Below are positions 8,529 to 17,247 of a stretch of DNA of 64,000 nucleotides, in pieces. The position numbers and the translations under genes are program-made. Numbering within the stretch: the stretch's first letter is position 1; every line of letters begins with the position of its first letter. Below the pieces are notes generated by a model that had not been told where the DNA came from, made no database searches, and saw only the letters and a program-made list of their open reading frames with translations. The stretch is from contig NZ_JADE01000009.1 in NCBI RefSeq assembly GCF_000518225.1, forward strand, positions 52,871-116,870, read 5' to 3'. Origin of the DNA: Helicobacter pametensis ATCC 51478 (GTDB taxonomy: Bacteria; Campylobacterota; Campylobacteria; Campylobacterales; Helicobacteraceae).

Positions 8529-9103
8529 ATAGGATTGGCAAAGTCTCTATTAGATGCGCTCTTGGATCTGAGGATCCAAAATAGCGCAATGAGCGCGATA
8601 CCAAAGAGCAGTGGAGGAATATAGGAATACTGCTTCCATTCTCCAAAAAACTCAATCACAAAATGAGAAGCAAAAAATCCACCCACTCCCATCAGACTAG
8701 CCCAGATCAATGAAGCCCATAGATTCCAAAACACAAATTTCCTCACACTATATCCGCTCATCCCCACAGCAAGAGGAACGATGCTTTTGAATCCATAGAT
8801 GTATTTGTTTGCAAAGATTAGGATGATTCCATATTTTTTGAGCCAGAGGGACACAAGGGCGATTTTGCGCGTGTATTTTTTGGATCTAAAAAATCTTTTT
8901 TGATACTTTGCAAGATACACCAAAATCAAATTTCCACACATATTTCCACTTGAGGCGATCACAATACTTAAAACCAAATCAAGCTTTTCCAAAGATGACA
9001 AAACTCCAGCAGAGACGATTCCCAAAAGCGTCCCACCGAAAGAAGCAAAAAAGAGCAAGATATATCCATAAATTTCAATATTTGCCATCATCTTTTCCAT
9101 CAT
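8525..9103 (-). CDS. DedA-family membrane protein
   Basis: Polytopic inner-membrane protein of 192 aa in the DedA/SNARE-associated superfamily, which includes undecaprenyl-phosphate and phospholipid flippases. It has the family's first helix with re-entrant loop (GGTLLGIVSAG), the KYGIILIFANKYIYGF segment with conserved Arg/Lys and Gly, and WNLWASLIWASLMGVGGFFAS. I chose the ATG at 9103, behind AGGAG, since it starts 7 bases after the haem receptor stop. A paralogue lies at 58315-58881. Confidence 0.82.
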   Translation of the reverse strand: MMEKMMANIEIYGYILLFFASFGGTLLGIVSAGVLSSLEKLDLVLSIVIASSGNMCGNLILVYLAKYQKRFFRSKKYTRKIALVSLWLKKYGIILIFANKYIYGFKSIVPLAVGMSGYSVRKFVFWNLWASLIWASLMGVGGFFASHFVIEFFGEWKQYSYIPPLLFGIALIALFWILRSKSASNRDFANPI

Positions 9104-9110
9104 TGATCTC

Positions 9111-11267
9111 CTAGAATTTATATCGACCTTCAATGAAGTAGCTACGACCCTCACCAATCAAAAAGGCATATCCTGTCACAGGATCGCTTGAGTCTTTGTT
9201 GTAATAACTATAATAGAAAGTGTCTGCGACATTTCTCACACCAAAGCTAAGTGAAAAATTTTTGTGAGTGAAATCCATCCCAATATCTGTGAGATTGTAG
9301 GCGGGGATATAGTTTTGTGCTGTATCTCTTTGGCTACCCACAAATGAGCTCATCACCCATAGATTCCATCCCTTATAAAATCGATAATTTACGCCCAAAG
9401 TTGCCTTGTAGTTGCTCACATAGGGGATCAGAGATCCATTTTTGACCCCACTTGATCCAGCATTTAAAATCCTTGCATCCACATATGAGAAACTCTCACT
9501 TAGCCCAATGATTCCATCCAAGAAATTTTGCTCACTTGCCAATTCCACACCAGCTCTTTGAGTAAGCTTGTAGTTCCCAACCTTAAATCCCCCGATAGTA
9601 TGAGCACTTCCTAAGGTATAGATCTCATCATGGGTAAGAGTATAGAATCCAGTGAGCAAAAACATCGCATGCTCTCCCACAAAGAGCTTGCTTCCTAACT
9701 CAAAAGTATCATAAGTCTCAGACTTGATGTGGGTATCTACATAGTTATTACTACTTCCAGAGCCATTTCTTGCAGTGAGATTATCAGGATTGGGCGAGCG
9801 AAATCCTCTCTCATATTTCCCATACACATCCCCAATCTCAAAAACATATCTTGGTGTGAGCTCAAGTGCAAAATTATGAGTTGTGTTTGAAATATCTTTG
9901 TAGAGAGAGTATTGGATTGGAGGAATTGGACGCGGAGAAACAGGAGTCGCTCCAATCTTCATATCATTATCATAGGTGCGATATCCCCCATACCATGCAA
10001 ACTCATATCTCCCCCCAGCAGTGAGAGAGAAAGATGAGCTAAAGTCATATCTCTCAAGGACATACAAAGAATTGCTCCATTTTTTGGCATTGACATAGGT
10101 ATTGATCAGATGCTCATAACTTGTGACATTCATAGGTGGAAAGGGAAAATTCAGATTCCCCTTCCAATCAATATCAAGTTTTAATTCCCTCTCCCCCTGC
10201 TGATAAAGGCTATCAAAGCCTATCACTAGCAAGCCATTTGTATGCTTCCAATCATATCTGGCTTGAAATCCAATTTTGGAATCCAAAAACAAGCTTCCTT
10301 TTTGATCGACCTGTGTGTCTTTGAGCAACAAATTCATCATCTCTATTGGATAATCCATCACTTGAAGATTTGTTTTGTATTTGGATTGATAGCGTTGAAA
10401 ATAGGTTTTGAAAGTGATTTTATGATCAGAATTGATTTGATAATCATAATTCAAAGCAGTGCTTATTCTCTCTTGCAAAGTGATGATCTCTCCCCTTCCA
10501 GCCCTTGTGCGATCACTTTTGCTAGGATGAGAATCCTCGCCAAATCTAATCATAGGTGAGGTCTGATCTTCACCCAAGAAATATCCCAAATCCAAACTTA
10601 GCGAATGCTGATTATTGATATCCCAAGTGACATTTCCATTCACCCCACCCAAGTGAGATAGATCTTTTTGGCGATATCCTTGAGAAAACACATAATTCCC
10701 CCCAAAACTCAAATACAATCCATCTCCCACTTTACCCCCAATCTTGGCATCCACCTTCGCTCCTGAGCCATTAGAATAGCTATAGCCCCCTCCCATATTT
10801 GCACTCAACACTTCATAGCGTTTCTTACTTGTGATATTGACTACTCCTCCCCTAGTCCCATTTCCATACATCACCGCACCCCCACCAGGCAATATCTCAA
10901 TGCTCTCAACCTCTCCAATTCCAATACTTTGGATAGGAGTCACTCCATGTGATGAGTCCAAAACATTCAATCCGATTCCATTAAACAAAATCTGTGTATT
11001 GACATTTGCACTCCTTCCCTGCCCTCTCAAATCGATATTTTGTCCCAAACCAAAATTGCTCATCCCCACAAAAGGAAGAGAGGCAAAAACTTGTTCCATA
11101 GATGAAAATCCCTTTTGGGCAATGGATTGAGAATCGATAAAATAAACATTGCGATTTAGATCATCAAGTCTATAGTGTGTGGAATTCACCCTCACCTCAT
11201 CAAGCTCAACCTCCTTGGCAACAGACGCACAAACCCCCAAAGCAAAAAATGCTAGATACTTTTTCAT
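9111..11267 (-). CDS. chuA: TonB-dependent outer-membrane haem receptor (ChuA-like)
   Basis: Outer-membrane gated channel of 718 aa. A signal peptide ends near residue 17 (CASVA), followed by the TonB box/plug (LDEVRVNSTHYR; plug motif GVGEVESIEILPGG-like with GNGTRGGVVNI), then a 22-strand barrel ending in ...YFIEGRYKF with terminal Phe. The segment GFRSPNPDNLT, near residue 490, matches the FRAP/NPNL signature of haem receptors. It is divergent from the haem oxygenase gene hugZ across a perfect Fur box, as are chuA and chuZ in C. jejuni. GGAG precedes the ATG at 11267. Ligand haem is inferred from motif and context. Confidence 0.87.
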   Translation of the reverse strand: MKKYLAFFALGVCASVAKEVELDEVRVNSTHYRLDDLNRNVYFIDSQSIAQKGFSSMEQVFASLPFVGMSNFGLGQNIDLRGQGRSANVNTQILFNGIGLNVLDSSHGVTPIQSIGIGEVESIEILPGGGAVMYGNGTRGGVVNITSKKRYEVLSANMGGGYSYSNGSGAKVDAKIGGKVGDGLYLSFGGNYVFSQGYRQKDLSHLGGVNGNVTWDINNQHSLSLDLGYFLGEDQTSPMIRFGEDSHPSKSDRTRAGRGEIITLQERISTALNYDYQINSDHKITFKTYFQRYQSKYKTNLQVMDYPIEMMNLLLKDTQVDQKGSLFLDSKIGFQARYDWKHTNGLLVIGFDSLYQQGERELKLDIDWKGNLNFPFPPMNVTSYEHLINTYVNAKKWSNSLYVLERYDFSSSFSLTAGGRYEFAWYGGYRTYDNDMKIGATPVSPRPIPPIQYSLYKDISNTTHNFALELTPRYVFEIGDVYGKYERGFRSPNPDNLTARNGSGSSNNYVDTHIKSETYDTFELGSKLFVGEHAMFLLTGFYTLTHDEIYTLGSAHTIGGFKVGNYKLTQRAGVELASEQNFLDGIIGLSESFSYVDARILNAGSSGVKNGSLIPYVSNYKATLGVNYRFYKGWNLWVMSSFVGSQRDTAQNYIPAYNLTDIGMDFTHKNFSLSFGVRNVADTFYYSYYNKDSSDPVTGYAFLIGEGRSYFIEGRYKF

Positions 11268-11325
11268 TTTTTCTCCATAAATTTTCATAAGTAGAATTTA
11301 GTAGTAGTCGGATTCTATCTAAAAA

Positions 11326-11340
11326 TGATAATAATTATCA
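11326..11340. promoter_or_regulatory. Fur box (7-1-7) between haem receptor and haem oxygenase
   Basis: TGATAATAATTATCA is a perfect 7-1-7 inverted repeat (TGATAAT-A-ATTATCA) matching the Fur consensus. It is followed by further TAATAATGAT repeats up to 11350. It lies between the two divergent starts (11267 and 11391), so Fur-Fe2+ should repress both genes. Confidence 0.88.
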
Positions 11341-11390
11341 TAATAATGATATAATCCATCAAAACTTACTTATCACAAAAAGGAGAAACA

Positions 11391-12143
11391 ATGATTCAAA
11401 AAATCATTTCACATATGAACGATCACCACAAAGAAGACTTAGTCGCTTTGGCCAAGAAGTTTGGCAATCTCAAAGAATGCCACGAGATTGCTTTGGTAGG
11501 AGTAGATAACAAGGGATTGGATATCTCTTGTGATGGCAAAATGATCCGAGCAGATTTTGCAACTCAGGTTGAAGAATCTGAACTCAAAAATGCAATCATC
11601 GAGCTTTGTATGTCTGTTCCAAAAACAATGGAATATGACAAGATCAAACAAGAAATGCTGGAATTTAGAGCAAAATTTGGCTCTGTGATGATTGCTAGTA
11701 TCGATGAAAATCATCAAGCCATCGCCTCTTATGCCCCACTTTTGACATACAAGGATCGATTCTTCATCTATATCAGTGAAGTGGCTGAACATTACGCCTC
11801 AATCAAAGCCAATCCAAACTCTATAGAAATTTTATTCTTAGAAGATGAAGCAAGTGCGAAATCAGTGATTTTGCGTAAGCGTTTGCGCTACAAGACAAAA
11901 GCAGTTTTTAGAGAAAAAGATGCCGAGTTTGATGAGATCTTTGATCATTTTGAACAAAATAATGCCAATGCTGGAGGACTTAAAAGCATCAGAAAATGGG
12001 ATGATTTTCATTTGGTGGAACTGATTTTTCAAAAAGGGAGATTTGTCAAGGGCTTTGGAGCAGCTTATGATATCGACGAGAAAGGTAATCTCAAATTTGC
12101 AGCAGAAGGAAGTGGCAATCCCCACAAGCTCCCTCACAAATAA
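11391..12143 (+). CDS. hugZ: HugZ/ChuZ-type haem oxygenase
   Basis: Cytoplasmic enzyme of 250 aa that opens haem and frees iron, of the split-barrel flavin-reductase-like fold and unrelated to HO-1. The N terminus has the His-rich HMNDHHKEDL motif (residues 8-17) and the C terminus ends NPHKLPHK, where the family places its haem-ligating His. Length fits H. pylori HugZ and C. jejuni ChuZ (251 aa). AAAGGAG precedes the ATG. It shares a Fur-controlled divergent promoter region with the haem receptor. Confidence 0.94.
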   Translation: MIQKIISHMNDHHKEDLVALAKKFGNLKECHEIALVGVDNKGLDISCDGKMIRADFATQVEESELKNAIIELCMSVPKTMEYDKIKQEMLEFRAKFGSVMIASIDENHQAIASYAPLLTYKDRFFIYISEVAEHYASIKANPNSIEILFLEDEASAKSVILRKRLRYKTKAVFREKDAEFDEIFDHFEQNNANAGGLKSIRKWDDFHLVELIFQKGRFVKGFGAAYDIDEKGNLKFAAEGSGNPHKLPHK

Positions 12144-12158
12144 AGCTATACTCTCTTC

Positions 12159-12857
12159 ATGAGAGAAGCTTTTAGTCTTTTGGAATCTATTTTTGCCCTT
12201 TTGATTATTGGGGTTGCCCTGATCCTTGGATTGGGATTCCAACCCCAACCTCCACTCATCTTAGCCATCCAATCCCTCAAAGCCGACATCATCCTTGCAC
12301 AAACACTCGCTCTAAGAGATTCAAGATTTTTCTCCAATCTCACCTCCACTACCATCACCCATTCACTCTCCCCCTCCATCAACCCAAACAAACTCATCAC
12401 GCACCCCACAATGTGGCAAATCCAATTTCACACAAGTGGGATCTACACTCAAAATAGCTATAGCATCTACATCGACACACCAAGATATGCACAAACAACA
12501 GATCTAGATGGGCGCCCAATGAGTGGAGATTTCATCGCCCTTGAGCCTACAAACAATCAATGCCTCAGCGGATACAACAACACCAATGTCTCAGACTATT
12601 GCAAGAACAATACCTCTCCATCAGTTCGCCTAAAAGAGCAATTTGGGGTAGAAAAAATCACATTTGATCGCGATGAGTTTTGCAAAGAGAGAGATGGGGG
12701 GAGGATCTATTTTGATGATCTTGGAGTGCCTTATTGTGGGAAATCCCCTCGCCCTATTAGCAAACCCTACAAAATCACACTTCACAAAGGAAGAGAATCT
12801 CTAAGCATTTGCATCACACCCTTAAGTGGATATGTGACCTCATGTGATCAAAAATAA
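12159..12857 (+). CDS. Prepilin-like (pseudopilin) protein
   Basis: Protein of 232 aa with a type IV prepilin/type II secretion N terminus: REAFSLLESIFALLIIGVA, i.e. a short charged leader, Phe at mature position 1, Glu at +5 and a long hydrophobic helix. The residue before the cleavage site is Ala, not the usual Gly. The rest is a Cys-containing globular domain (about five Cys, in SDYCKN, EFCKER, PYCGKS and late CITP/TSC). It begins 15 bases after hugZ with no good RBS, and its end overlaps the convergent neighbour by ten bases. No pilus machinery is nearby, so function is unknown. Confidence 0.72.
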   Translation: MREAFSLLESIFALLIIGVALILGLGFQPQPPLILAIQSLKADIILAQTLALRDSRFFSNLTSTTITHSLSPSINPNKLITHPTMWQIQFHTSGIYTQNSYSIYIDTPRYAQTTDLDGRPMSGDFIALEPTNNQCLSGYNNTNVSDYCKNNTSPSVRLKEQFGVEKITFDRDEFCKERDGGRIYFDDLGVPYCGKSPRPISKPYKITLHKGRESLSICITPLSGYVTSCDQK

Positions 12858-13267
12858 GTCATCGCCTTTGCCAAAACCACGATGATCAAACACAGCACCA
12901 AAGCAATAATATGCGACTTCCCTTTAAATGGATCGGGTTTTTTAAGCACAGCGACAAAAAAGACAGAATATGCCCCAAGCAAAAACATCAAAGCCAAAAC
13001 CCCCAATTTGAGAAGCAAAAACCATCCAAACAAAGTATCCAAACTCAACTCATAAAATCTTGCCAGCATCACCCCACTAAGCAATAATCCCAAAAAGATC
13101 CCCGCAAAAATAAAAACACTTCCCCTCATATAAGCTTTTTTCACGCTCTCACACCGCTCTTTGTCAAGTTTTTTTAAAGCCAATGGATATACACAAACAT
13201 CAAAAAACACATACCCTACAAAAATAATCGCACACACCAAATGTACACACAACCAGAAAAAATGCAT
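12848..13267 (-). CDS. Small four-helix membrane protein, CopD-like
   Basis: Integral membrane protein of 139 aa with four predicted helices (near residues 2-22, 46-68, 75-97 and 118-136). His residues in the first helix (HFFWLCVHLVCAIIFVGYVF) resemble the CopD/putative copper-export and related haem-binding membrane families. The ATG at 13267 sits behind AAGGAAAGG; a GTG one codon earlier is possible. No operon partner. The assignment to CopD is tentative. Confidence 0.6.
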   Translation of the reverse strand: MHFFWLCVHLVCAIIFVGYVFFDVCVYPLALKKLDKERCESVKKAYMRGSVFIFAGIFLGLLLSGVMLARFYELSLDTLFGWFLLLKLGVLALMFLLGAYSVFFVAVLKKPDPFKGKSHIIALVLCLIIVVLAKAMTYF

Positions 13268-13396
13268 CACCTTTCCTTAAAACTCATTTAATCATTCATT
13301 ATCTATCCAAAATTTCACACATTACAATGCTATTTTTGACTCCCAAAATCAAGATTGTCCTACCATATCATCATCAATTTTGCTCAAAGGAAAACA

Positions 13397-14395
13397 ATGA
13401 TCTCTAAATTCCCAAAAGTCGCAATCATCGTCCCAATCTATAATGTAGAAAATTATCTTGAACGATGCTTGCAGAGCCTACAAAAGCAGACGCATCAAAA
13501 TCTACTCATTGTATTGATCAATGATGGAAGCACAGATCAAAGCAAAGAAATCGCACAAAGATATGTTCAGACCGATTCACGCTTTATGCTAATCGATCAG
13601 CAAAATGGGGGATTAAGTCATGCTAGAAACAAGGGATTGAGCTTTTTGGAAGGAAAATTATCCTCTTCTTATCCCCCCCCCCCAATAGAGATTGACTTTC
13701 TAAGTTTTGTTGATAGTGATGATTATTTGGAGTGTGACTGTATTGAAAAGTCACTTCTTGAACTTCAAAGACATCAGGCTCAAATTGTATGCTTTGGAAT
13801 AAATCGATGCGAAGAAAATGGAGCAAAAATCAGAAGCGACTTTGGAATCTTTGAACAAGTGAGCAAAAATCAAGTGCTAGATGGAGCTGAGGTTTTGAAA
13901 CAAACGAGAAAGAATTATTTTCACTCTGTTTGGGGATCTATCATTGATTATCATTTTTTTCAATCTCTGAAACTTAAATTCATTGAAGGCATTATTTATG
14001 AAGATCATTGTTTTGGAACTTTTTTGTTTTTGAGATCACAGAGAATTGTCATTTTGGATCAATATCTTTATTCTCAAGTCAATAGCACAAATAGCATTAC
14101 ACGCCCAAAACACATCACACAAGAACGCAAAATTTTAAATCTCAAAAGCTGGATTAAAACCATAGAAGAATTAGAAAAATTTCCATTGCATACAAAACTT
14201 TTACAAAAACAAATCCGCAAATTCTATCTTCCAATGGCTTATCATTGTCTTTTTGAACTTGATGAGCAAAATCATTTTAGGAAAGATTTAAAACGATTTA
14301 AATATTGGAGTTTAAAAATTATCCTCATACGATTTGCTCCCAAAACTTTCCAAAAACTCAAAAAAATGAAAACCATTATCTTAAAATCTTGCTGA
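13397..14395 (+). CDS. Phase-variable GT2 glycosyltransferase (reading frame ON)
   Basis: Transfers a sugar from a nucleotide donor to a surface glycan, probably LOS or capsule. Of 332 aa with the GT-A fold: IIVPIYNVENYLERCL at the start, LINDGSTD, GGLSHARNKG and the catalytic VDSDDYL (DxD-type). A tract of 11 C (13673-13683) encodes four of its residues as Pro just before VDSDDY; at this length the frame is intact, and loss or gain of one base would stop the protein soon after residue 95. The ATG at 13397 follows AAAGGA. It heads a run of three glycan genes. Confidence 0.88.
   Translation: MISKFPKVAIIVPIYNVENYLERCLQSLQKQTHQNLLIVLINDGSTDQSKEIAQRYVQTDSRFMLIDQQNGGLSHARNKGLSFLEGKLSSSYPPPPIEIDFLSFVDSDDYLECDCIEKSLLELQRHQAQIVCFGINRCEENGAKIRSDFGIFEQVSKNQVLDGAEVLKQTRKNYFHSVWGSIIDYHFFQSLKLKFIEGIIYEDHCFGTFLFLRSQRIVILDQYLYSQVNSTNSITRPKHITQERKILNLKSWIKTIEELEKFPLHTKLLQKQIRKFYLPMAYHCLFELDEQNHFRKDLKRFKYWSLKIILIRFAPKTFQKLKKMKTIILKSC
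13673..13683 (+). repeat. 11-C contingency tract in the GT2 gene
   Basis: Eleven consecutive C inside the GT2 gene, in the coding strand. Slipped-strand mispairing here would switch the gene off. At present the frame is open. Confidence 0.93.
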
Positions 14396-14424
14396 TTTAG
14401 AATCATTGGAGCAATTAGAACAAA

Positions 14425-15570
14425 ATGAAAAACGTAGCCATTTTATGTGACAGCAATCCACTCACGCGTCCTCGTCCTCATCGTCTGATTCAGATGCTCA
14501 AAAATCATCATTCTCTCTTTGTCTTTGGAGTGAATTGTCCAGATATTAAAGGAATGCAAAGCTTTGCCTTCCCTCCGCTCAAAAGTGCCAAAGATCGCAC
14601 CCCCAAAGAACAAGAAGAACTAGAATCTGCACTCAAAAACCAAGAATTTCACCCTCTCATCTTTACGCCCAATCGTCTAATTTTGCAACACCAACTCCTC
14701 TCCACCCCACATCTTGATCTTTTAATCATCGAAGATCTTGTTTTGCTCCCCATCGCACTCTCTTACAAAGAGAGCTATCCAGATGTCAAACTTATGATTG
14801 ATCTGCGTGAGTTTTATCCGCTCGAGTATGAAAATGATCCTTCTTGGCTTGAGAGTTTTGGGAGATTTTTCTCTTATTTGTGCGATTCTTATTTGCACCA
14901 AGTGGATATGGCACTCACCGTGAGTGAAGGGCTAAAGCAGCGCTATAGAGAATCTTATGATCTAGAATGTGAGCTTTTTCTCTCCCTTCCTCCCTTTTTT
15001 GATCTCAAGCCAACGCAAAATCCACGCATTGAGCTTGTCTATCATGGATTTATTAGTGCAGATAGAGAGAGCGAAAACCTCTTAGAGATCGGCTCTTCTC
15101 TTGCTTCTCATTTGCATCTCAACATCATTGCTCTAAGCAATCATCCTAGATTCTTAGAATCTTTTGTAAGTAAAGCCCAGCAAATCCCCTCTATCTCTAT
15201 CTTGCCTCCTGTGAGCCTAGAAGAGATCATCCCTTTCACGCATCGCTTTGATTTAGGGCTAATCACACTCAAACCCAATGGATTTAACAACACTCATGCT
15301 TTGCCCAATAAATTTTTTGAATACATTCAAGCTCGTCTTGGAGTGATTGCCACACCTCTACCCTCACTCAAACCCATCATAGAATCCCATCATCTTGGAA
15401 TCTGCTCTAAAGATTTTGAGACCCAAAGTTTGATTTCTCTTCTCAACTCCCTTGATGTGCAAACCATCAAAACACTCAAAAATCACGCTCACAAAGCCTC
15501 CCACTCTCTCAATCTCTCAAGCAATCAAGCTAAAATCCTCTCTCTGATTTCCTCACTTTTAGGAGAGTAA
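14425..15570 (+). CDS. Glycosyltransferase, GT-B type (family 4-like)
   Basis: Cytoplasmic glycosyltransferase of 381 aa. The N-terminal domain starts VAILCDSNPLTRPRPHR, and the C-terminal nucleotide-sugar domain carries LGLITLKPNGFNNTHALPNKFFEYI, the GT4-type NKFFE motif with its catalytic Glu. It sits 29 bases after the phase-variable GT2 gene and ends one base before the next gene, so the three act as an operon. Donor and acceptor unknown. Confidence 0.8.
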   Translation: MKNVAILCDSNPLTRPRPHRLIQMLKNHHSLFVFGVNCPDIKGMQSFAFPPLKSAKDRTPKEQEELESALKNQEFHPLIFTPNRLILQHQLLSTPHLDLLIIEDLVLLPIALSYKESYPDVKLMIDLREFYPLEYENDPSWLESFGRFFSYLCDSYLHQVDMALTVSEGLKQRYRESYDLECELFLSLPPFFDLKPTQNPRIELVYHGFISADRESENLLEIGSSLASHLHLNIIALSNHPRFLESFVSKAQQIPSISILPPVSLEEIIPFTHRFDLGLITLKPNGFNNTHALPNKFFEYIQARLGVIATPLPSLKPIIESHHLGICSKDFETQSLISLLNSLDVQTIKTLKNHAHKASHSLNLSSNQAKILSLISSLLGE

Positions 15571-16668
15571 ATGATTTGGCTAGACATCACTGATCCCAAA
15601 TATGTGCTTTTTTTCAAAGGGTTGATTCCTAGGCTTGAAGAGCTTGATTGCGTGCTTGTGACTACAAGGGAGAGTGAGGGCTATAGTGAATGCTTAAGAT
15701 TACTTGAGCTTTTTGGAATCAAAGCTTATAAAATCGGGGGTTATGGCGGAAGCAGTAAGCTTGGCAAATTTCAAGCAAGGCTTGAGAGGCAAAGGGGATT
15801 TTTAGAGCTTTTTCACACTTTTAAAGAGATTCCTAGACTTTTTATCACAGGAGCAAGCGTGGAGGGGGTTCAGACTGCTTATGGGCTAGGAATCCCTGTG
15901 GTGAATTTTGCTGATACACCCATTGCTGGACATATTTTTTCTTTGGATTCTGTGACGATTCTCTCTCGCCTCACGCTTCCGCTTTCATCTCTTGTGTTTT
16001 ACCCCTTTGTTGTTCCAAAGATTTGCTACACCTCCATGGGAGTGGATGAAAAACATTGCATCTCCTATGATTTCATCGATGTGGCACTATGGCTCAAAGA
16101 TCTAAAAAATGGGGAAGATTTTAGGCAAAAGTTTGGATTGGATCTTGCATTGCCCACGATTTTGGTGCGTGAGGAAGAATACAAGGCTCATTATGTCAAG
16201 CAAAAACTTCCTGTGATTTATGAAAGCTTGGCTCTGCTTTCAGAGCATTTGGATGCCAATATTGTCGTGATGCCAAGATATGAGAGCGAAGAGCTTAGAG
16301 AAGATTTTGGATCTCTTAAAAATATCTATATTTTAGAAGAAAAGCTTCAGCCAAGTGAATTCTATCCCTACATTGATTTGCTCATTGGGGGAGGAGGGAC
16401 GATGAATTTAGAGAGCTGTTATCTTGGGATCCCCACTATCTCTACGCGATCACTCTTTTTGTTTCATGATATTTATCTTTTGGAAAATGGCTTGATGGAG
16501 CATGCTACAAATGCTCAAGAGGTGCTAAAACTCGCTCAAAAGACACTAAGAGATTTTGATCCCCAAAGCCCAAGAAGACTAAACCCTCAAACTAAATTTT
16601 TTGAAAAAGAAGAAGCAGGATTTGAGAAAATTTATGGGCAAATCAAAGAATTTTTATCCTCCAAATAA
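15571..16668 (+). CDS. DUF354-family glycosyltransferase-like protein
   Basis: Protein of 365 aa with the DUF354 layout: N-terminal MIWLDITDPKYVLFFKGLI (nucleotide-binding start of a GT-B fold), NFADTPIAGH in the middle, and GGGGTMNLESCYLGIPTIS in the C-terminal half, which resembles the UDP-sugar site of MurG/epimerase-like enzymes. It begins directly after the stop of the preceding glycosyltransferase. DUF354 genes often sit in surface polysaccharide clusters, and the context agrees. The reaction is not known. Confidence 0.78.
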   Translation: MIWLDITDPKYVLFFKGLIPRLEELDCVLVTTRESEGYSECLRLLELFGIKAYKIGGYGGSSKLGKFQARLERQRGFLELFHTFKEIPRLFITGASVEGVQTAYGLGIPVVNFADTPIAGHIFSLDSVTILSRLTLPLSSLVFYPFVVPKICYTSMGVDEKHCISYDFIDVALWLKDLKNGEDFRQKFGLDLALPTILVREEEYKAHYVKQKLPVIYESLALLSEHLDANIVVMPRYESEELREDFGSLKNIYILEEKLQPSEFYPYIDLLIGGGGTMNLESCYLGIPTISTRSLFLFHDIYLLENGLMEHATNAQEVLKLAQKTLRDFDPQSPRRLNPQTKFFEKEEAGFEKIYGQIKEFLSSK

Positions 16669-16677
16669 GCGCCCTTT

Positions 16678-16686
16678 TGATACAAT
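16678..16686 (+). promoter_or_regulatory. Probable promoter -10 of the purine operon
   Basis: TGATACAAT, an extended -10 (TG-n-TACAAT), lies 60 bases before the purE ATG in the only non-coding gap (16669-16746) upstream of the nine-gene run. No -35 box is evident, as is usual in this phylum. I see no purine riboswitch in the gap. Confidence 0.45.
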
Positions 16687-16746
16687 TTCGCCCGAAAACC
16701 AGAGCGATTCTAAATAAGTAAAAATCATCAACGCAAAGGACTTAGA

Positions 16747-17247
16747 ATGAAAAAAATTGCTGTGGTTATGGGAAGCAAAAGCGATCTTGAGATCGTTGAG
16801 AAATGCATCAATATACTCCAAGAATTTCAAATTGATTTTGAAGTTCATATTCTTTCAGCTCACAGAACTCCAGAAGAAGTCAAAACCCTAGCAACTCAAG
16901 CAGAACAAAATGATTTTGGTGTCATCATTGCAGCAGCGGGAAAATCAGCTCACTTGGCTGGTGTGATTGCGTCTTTGACAACTCTTCCTGTGATTGCCCT
17001 ACCTATCAAGACAAGTGATCTTGGAGGCATGGATTCTCTGCTTTCAAGCGTGCAGATGCCCAGTGGCATCCCTGTGGCTTGCGTGGCAATCAATGGAGCT
17101 GAAAATGCAGGATTACTAGCCATTGAAATGCTTGCCATCCATGACAAAACCCTCTCTTTGAAGCTCAAAGAGAAGCGCCAAAGTAATGCAGAAAAAATAC
17201 TCAAAGACAACAAGGAGATCAATCTTAAATATAAAAAGGAGCAATGA
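16747..17247 (+). CDS. purE: N5-carboxyaminoimidazole ribonucleotide mutase PurE
   Basis: Converts carboxyaminoimidazole ribonucleotide to the 4-carboxy isomer in purine synthesis. 166 aa with VMGSKSDLE, ILSAHRTPEE (active-site His) and AAGKSAHLAGV plus MDSLLSSVQMPSGIPVA. These look like the class I enzyme, which normally works with PurK; no purK is in this cluster. RBS AAGGA precedes the ATG. First gene of the purine operon, overlapping purC by four bases. Confidence 0.95.
   Translation: MKKIAVVMGSKSDLEIVEKCINILQEFQIDFEVHILSAHRTPEEVKTLATQAEQNDFGVIIAAAGKSAHLAGVIASLTTLPVIALPIKTSDLGGMDSLLSSVQMPSGIPVACVAINGAENAGLLAIEMLAIHDKTLSLKLKEKRQSNAEKILKDNKEINLKYKKEQ

Noticed and set aside
11301..11310. 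GTAGTAGTCG upstream of the haem receptor as a DnaA-trio
   Set aside because: No DnaA box lies next to it and the real origin is at dnaA; the triplets are chance.
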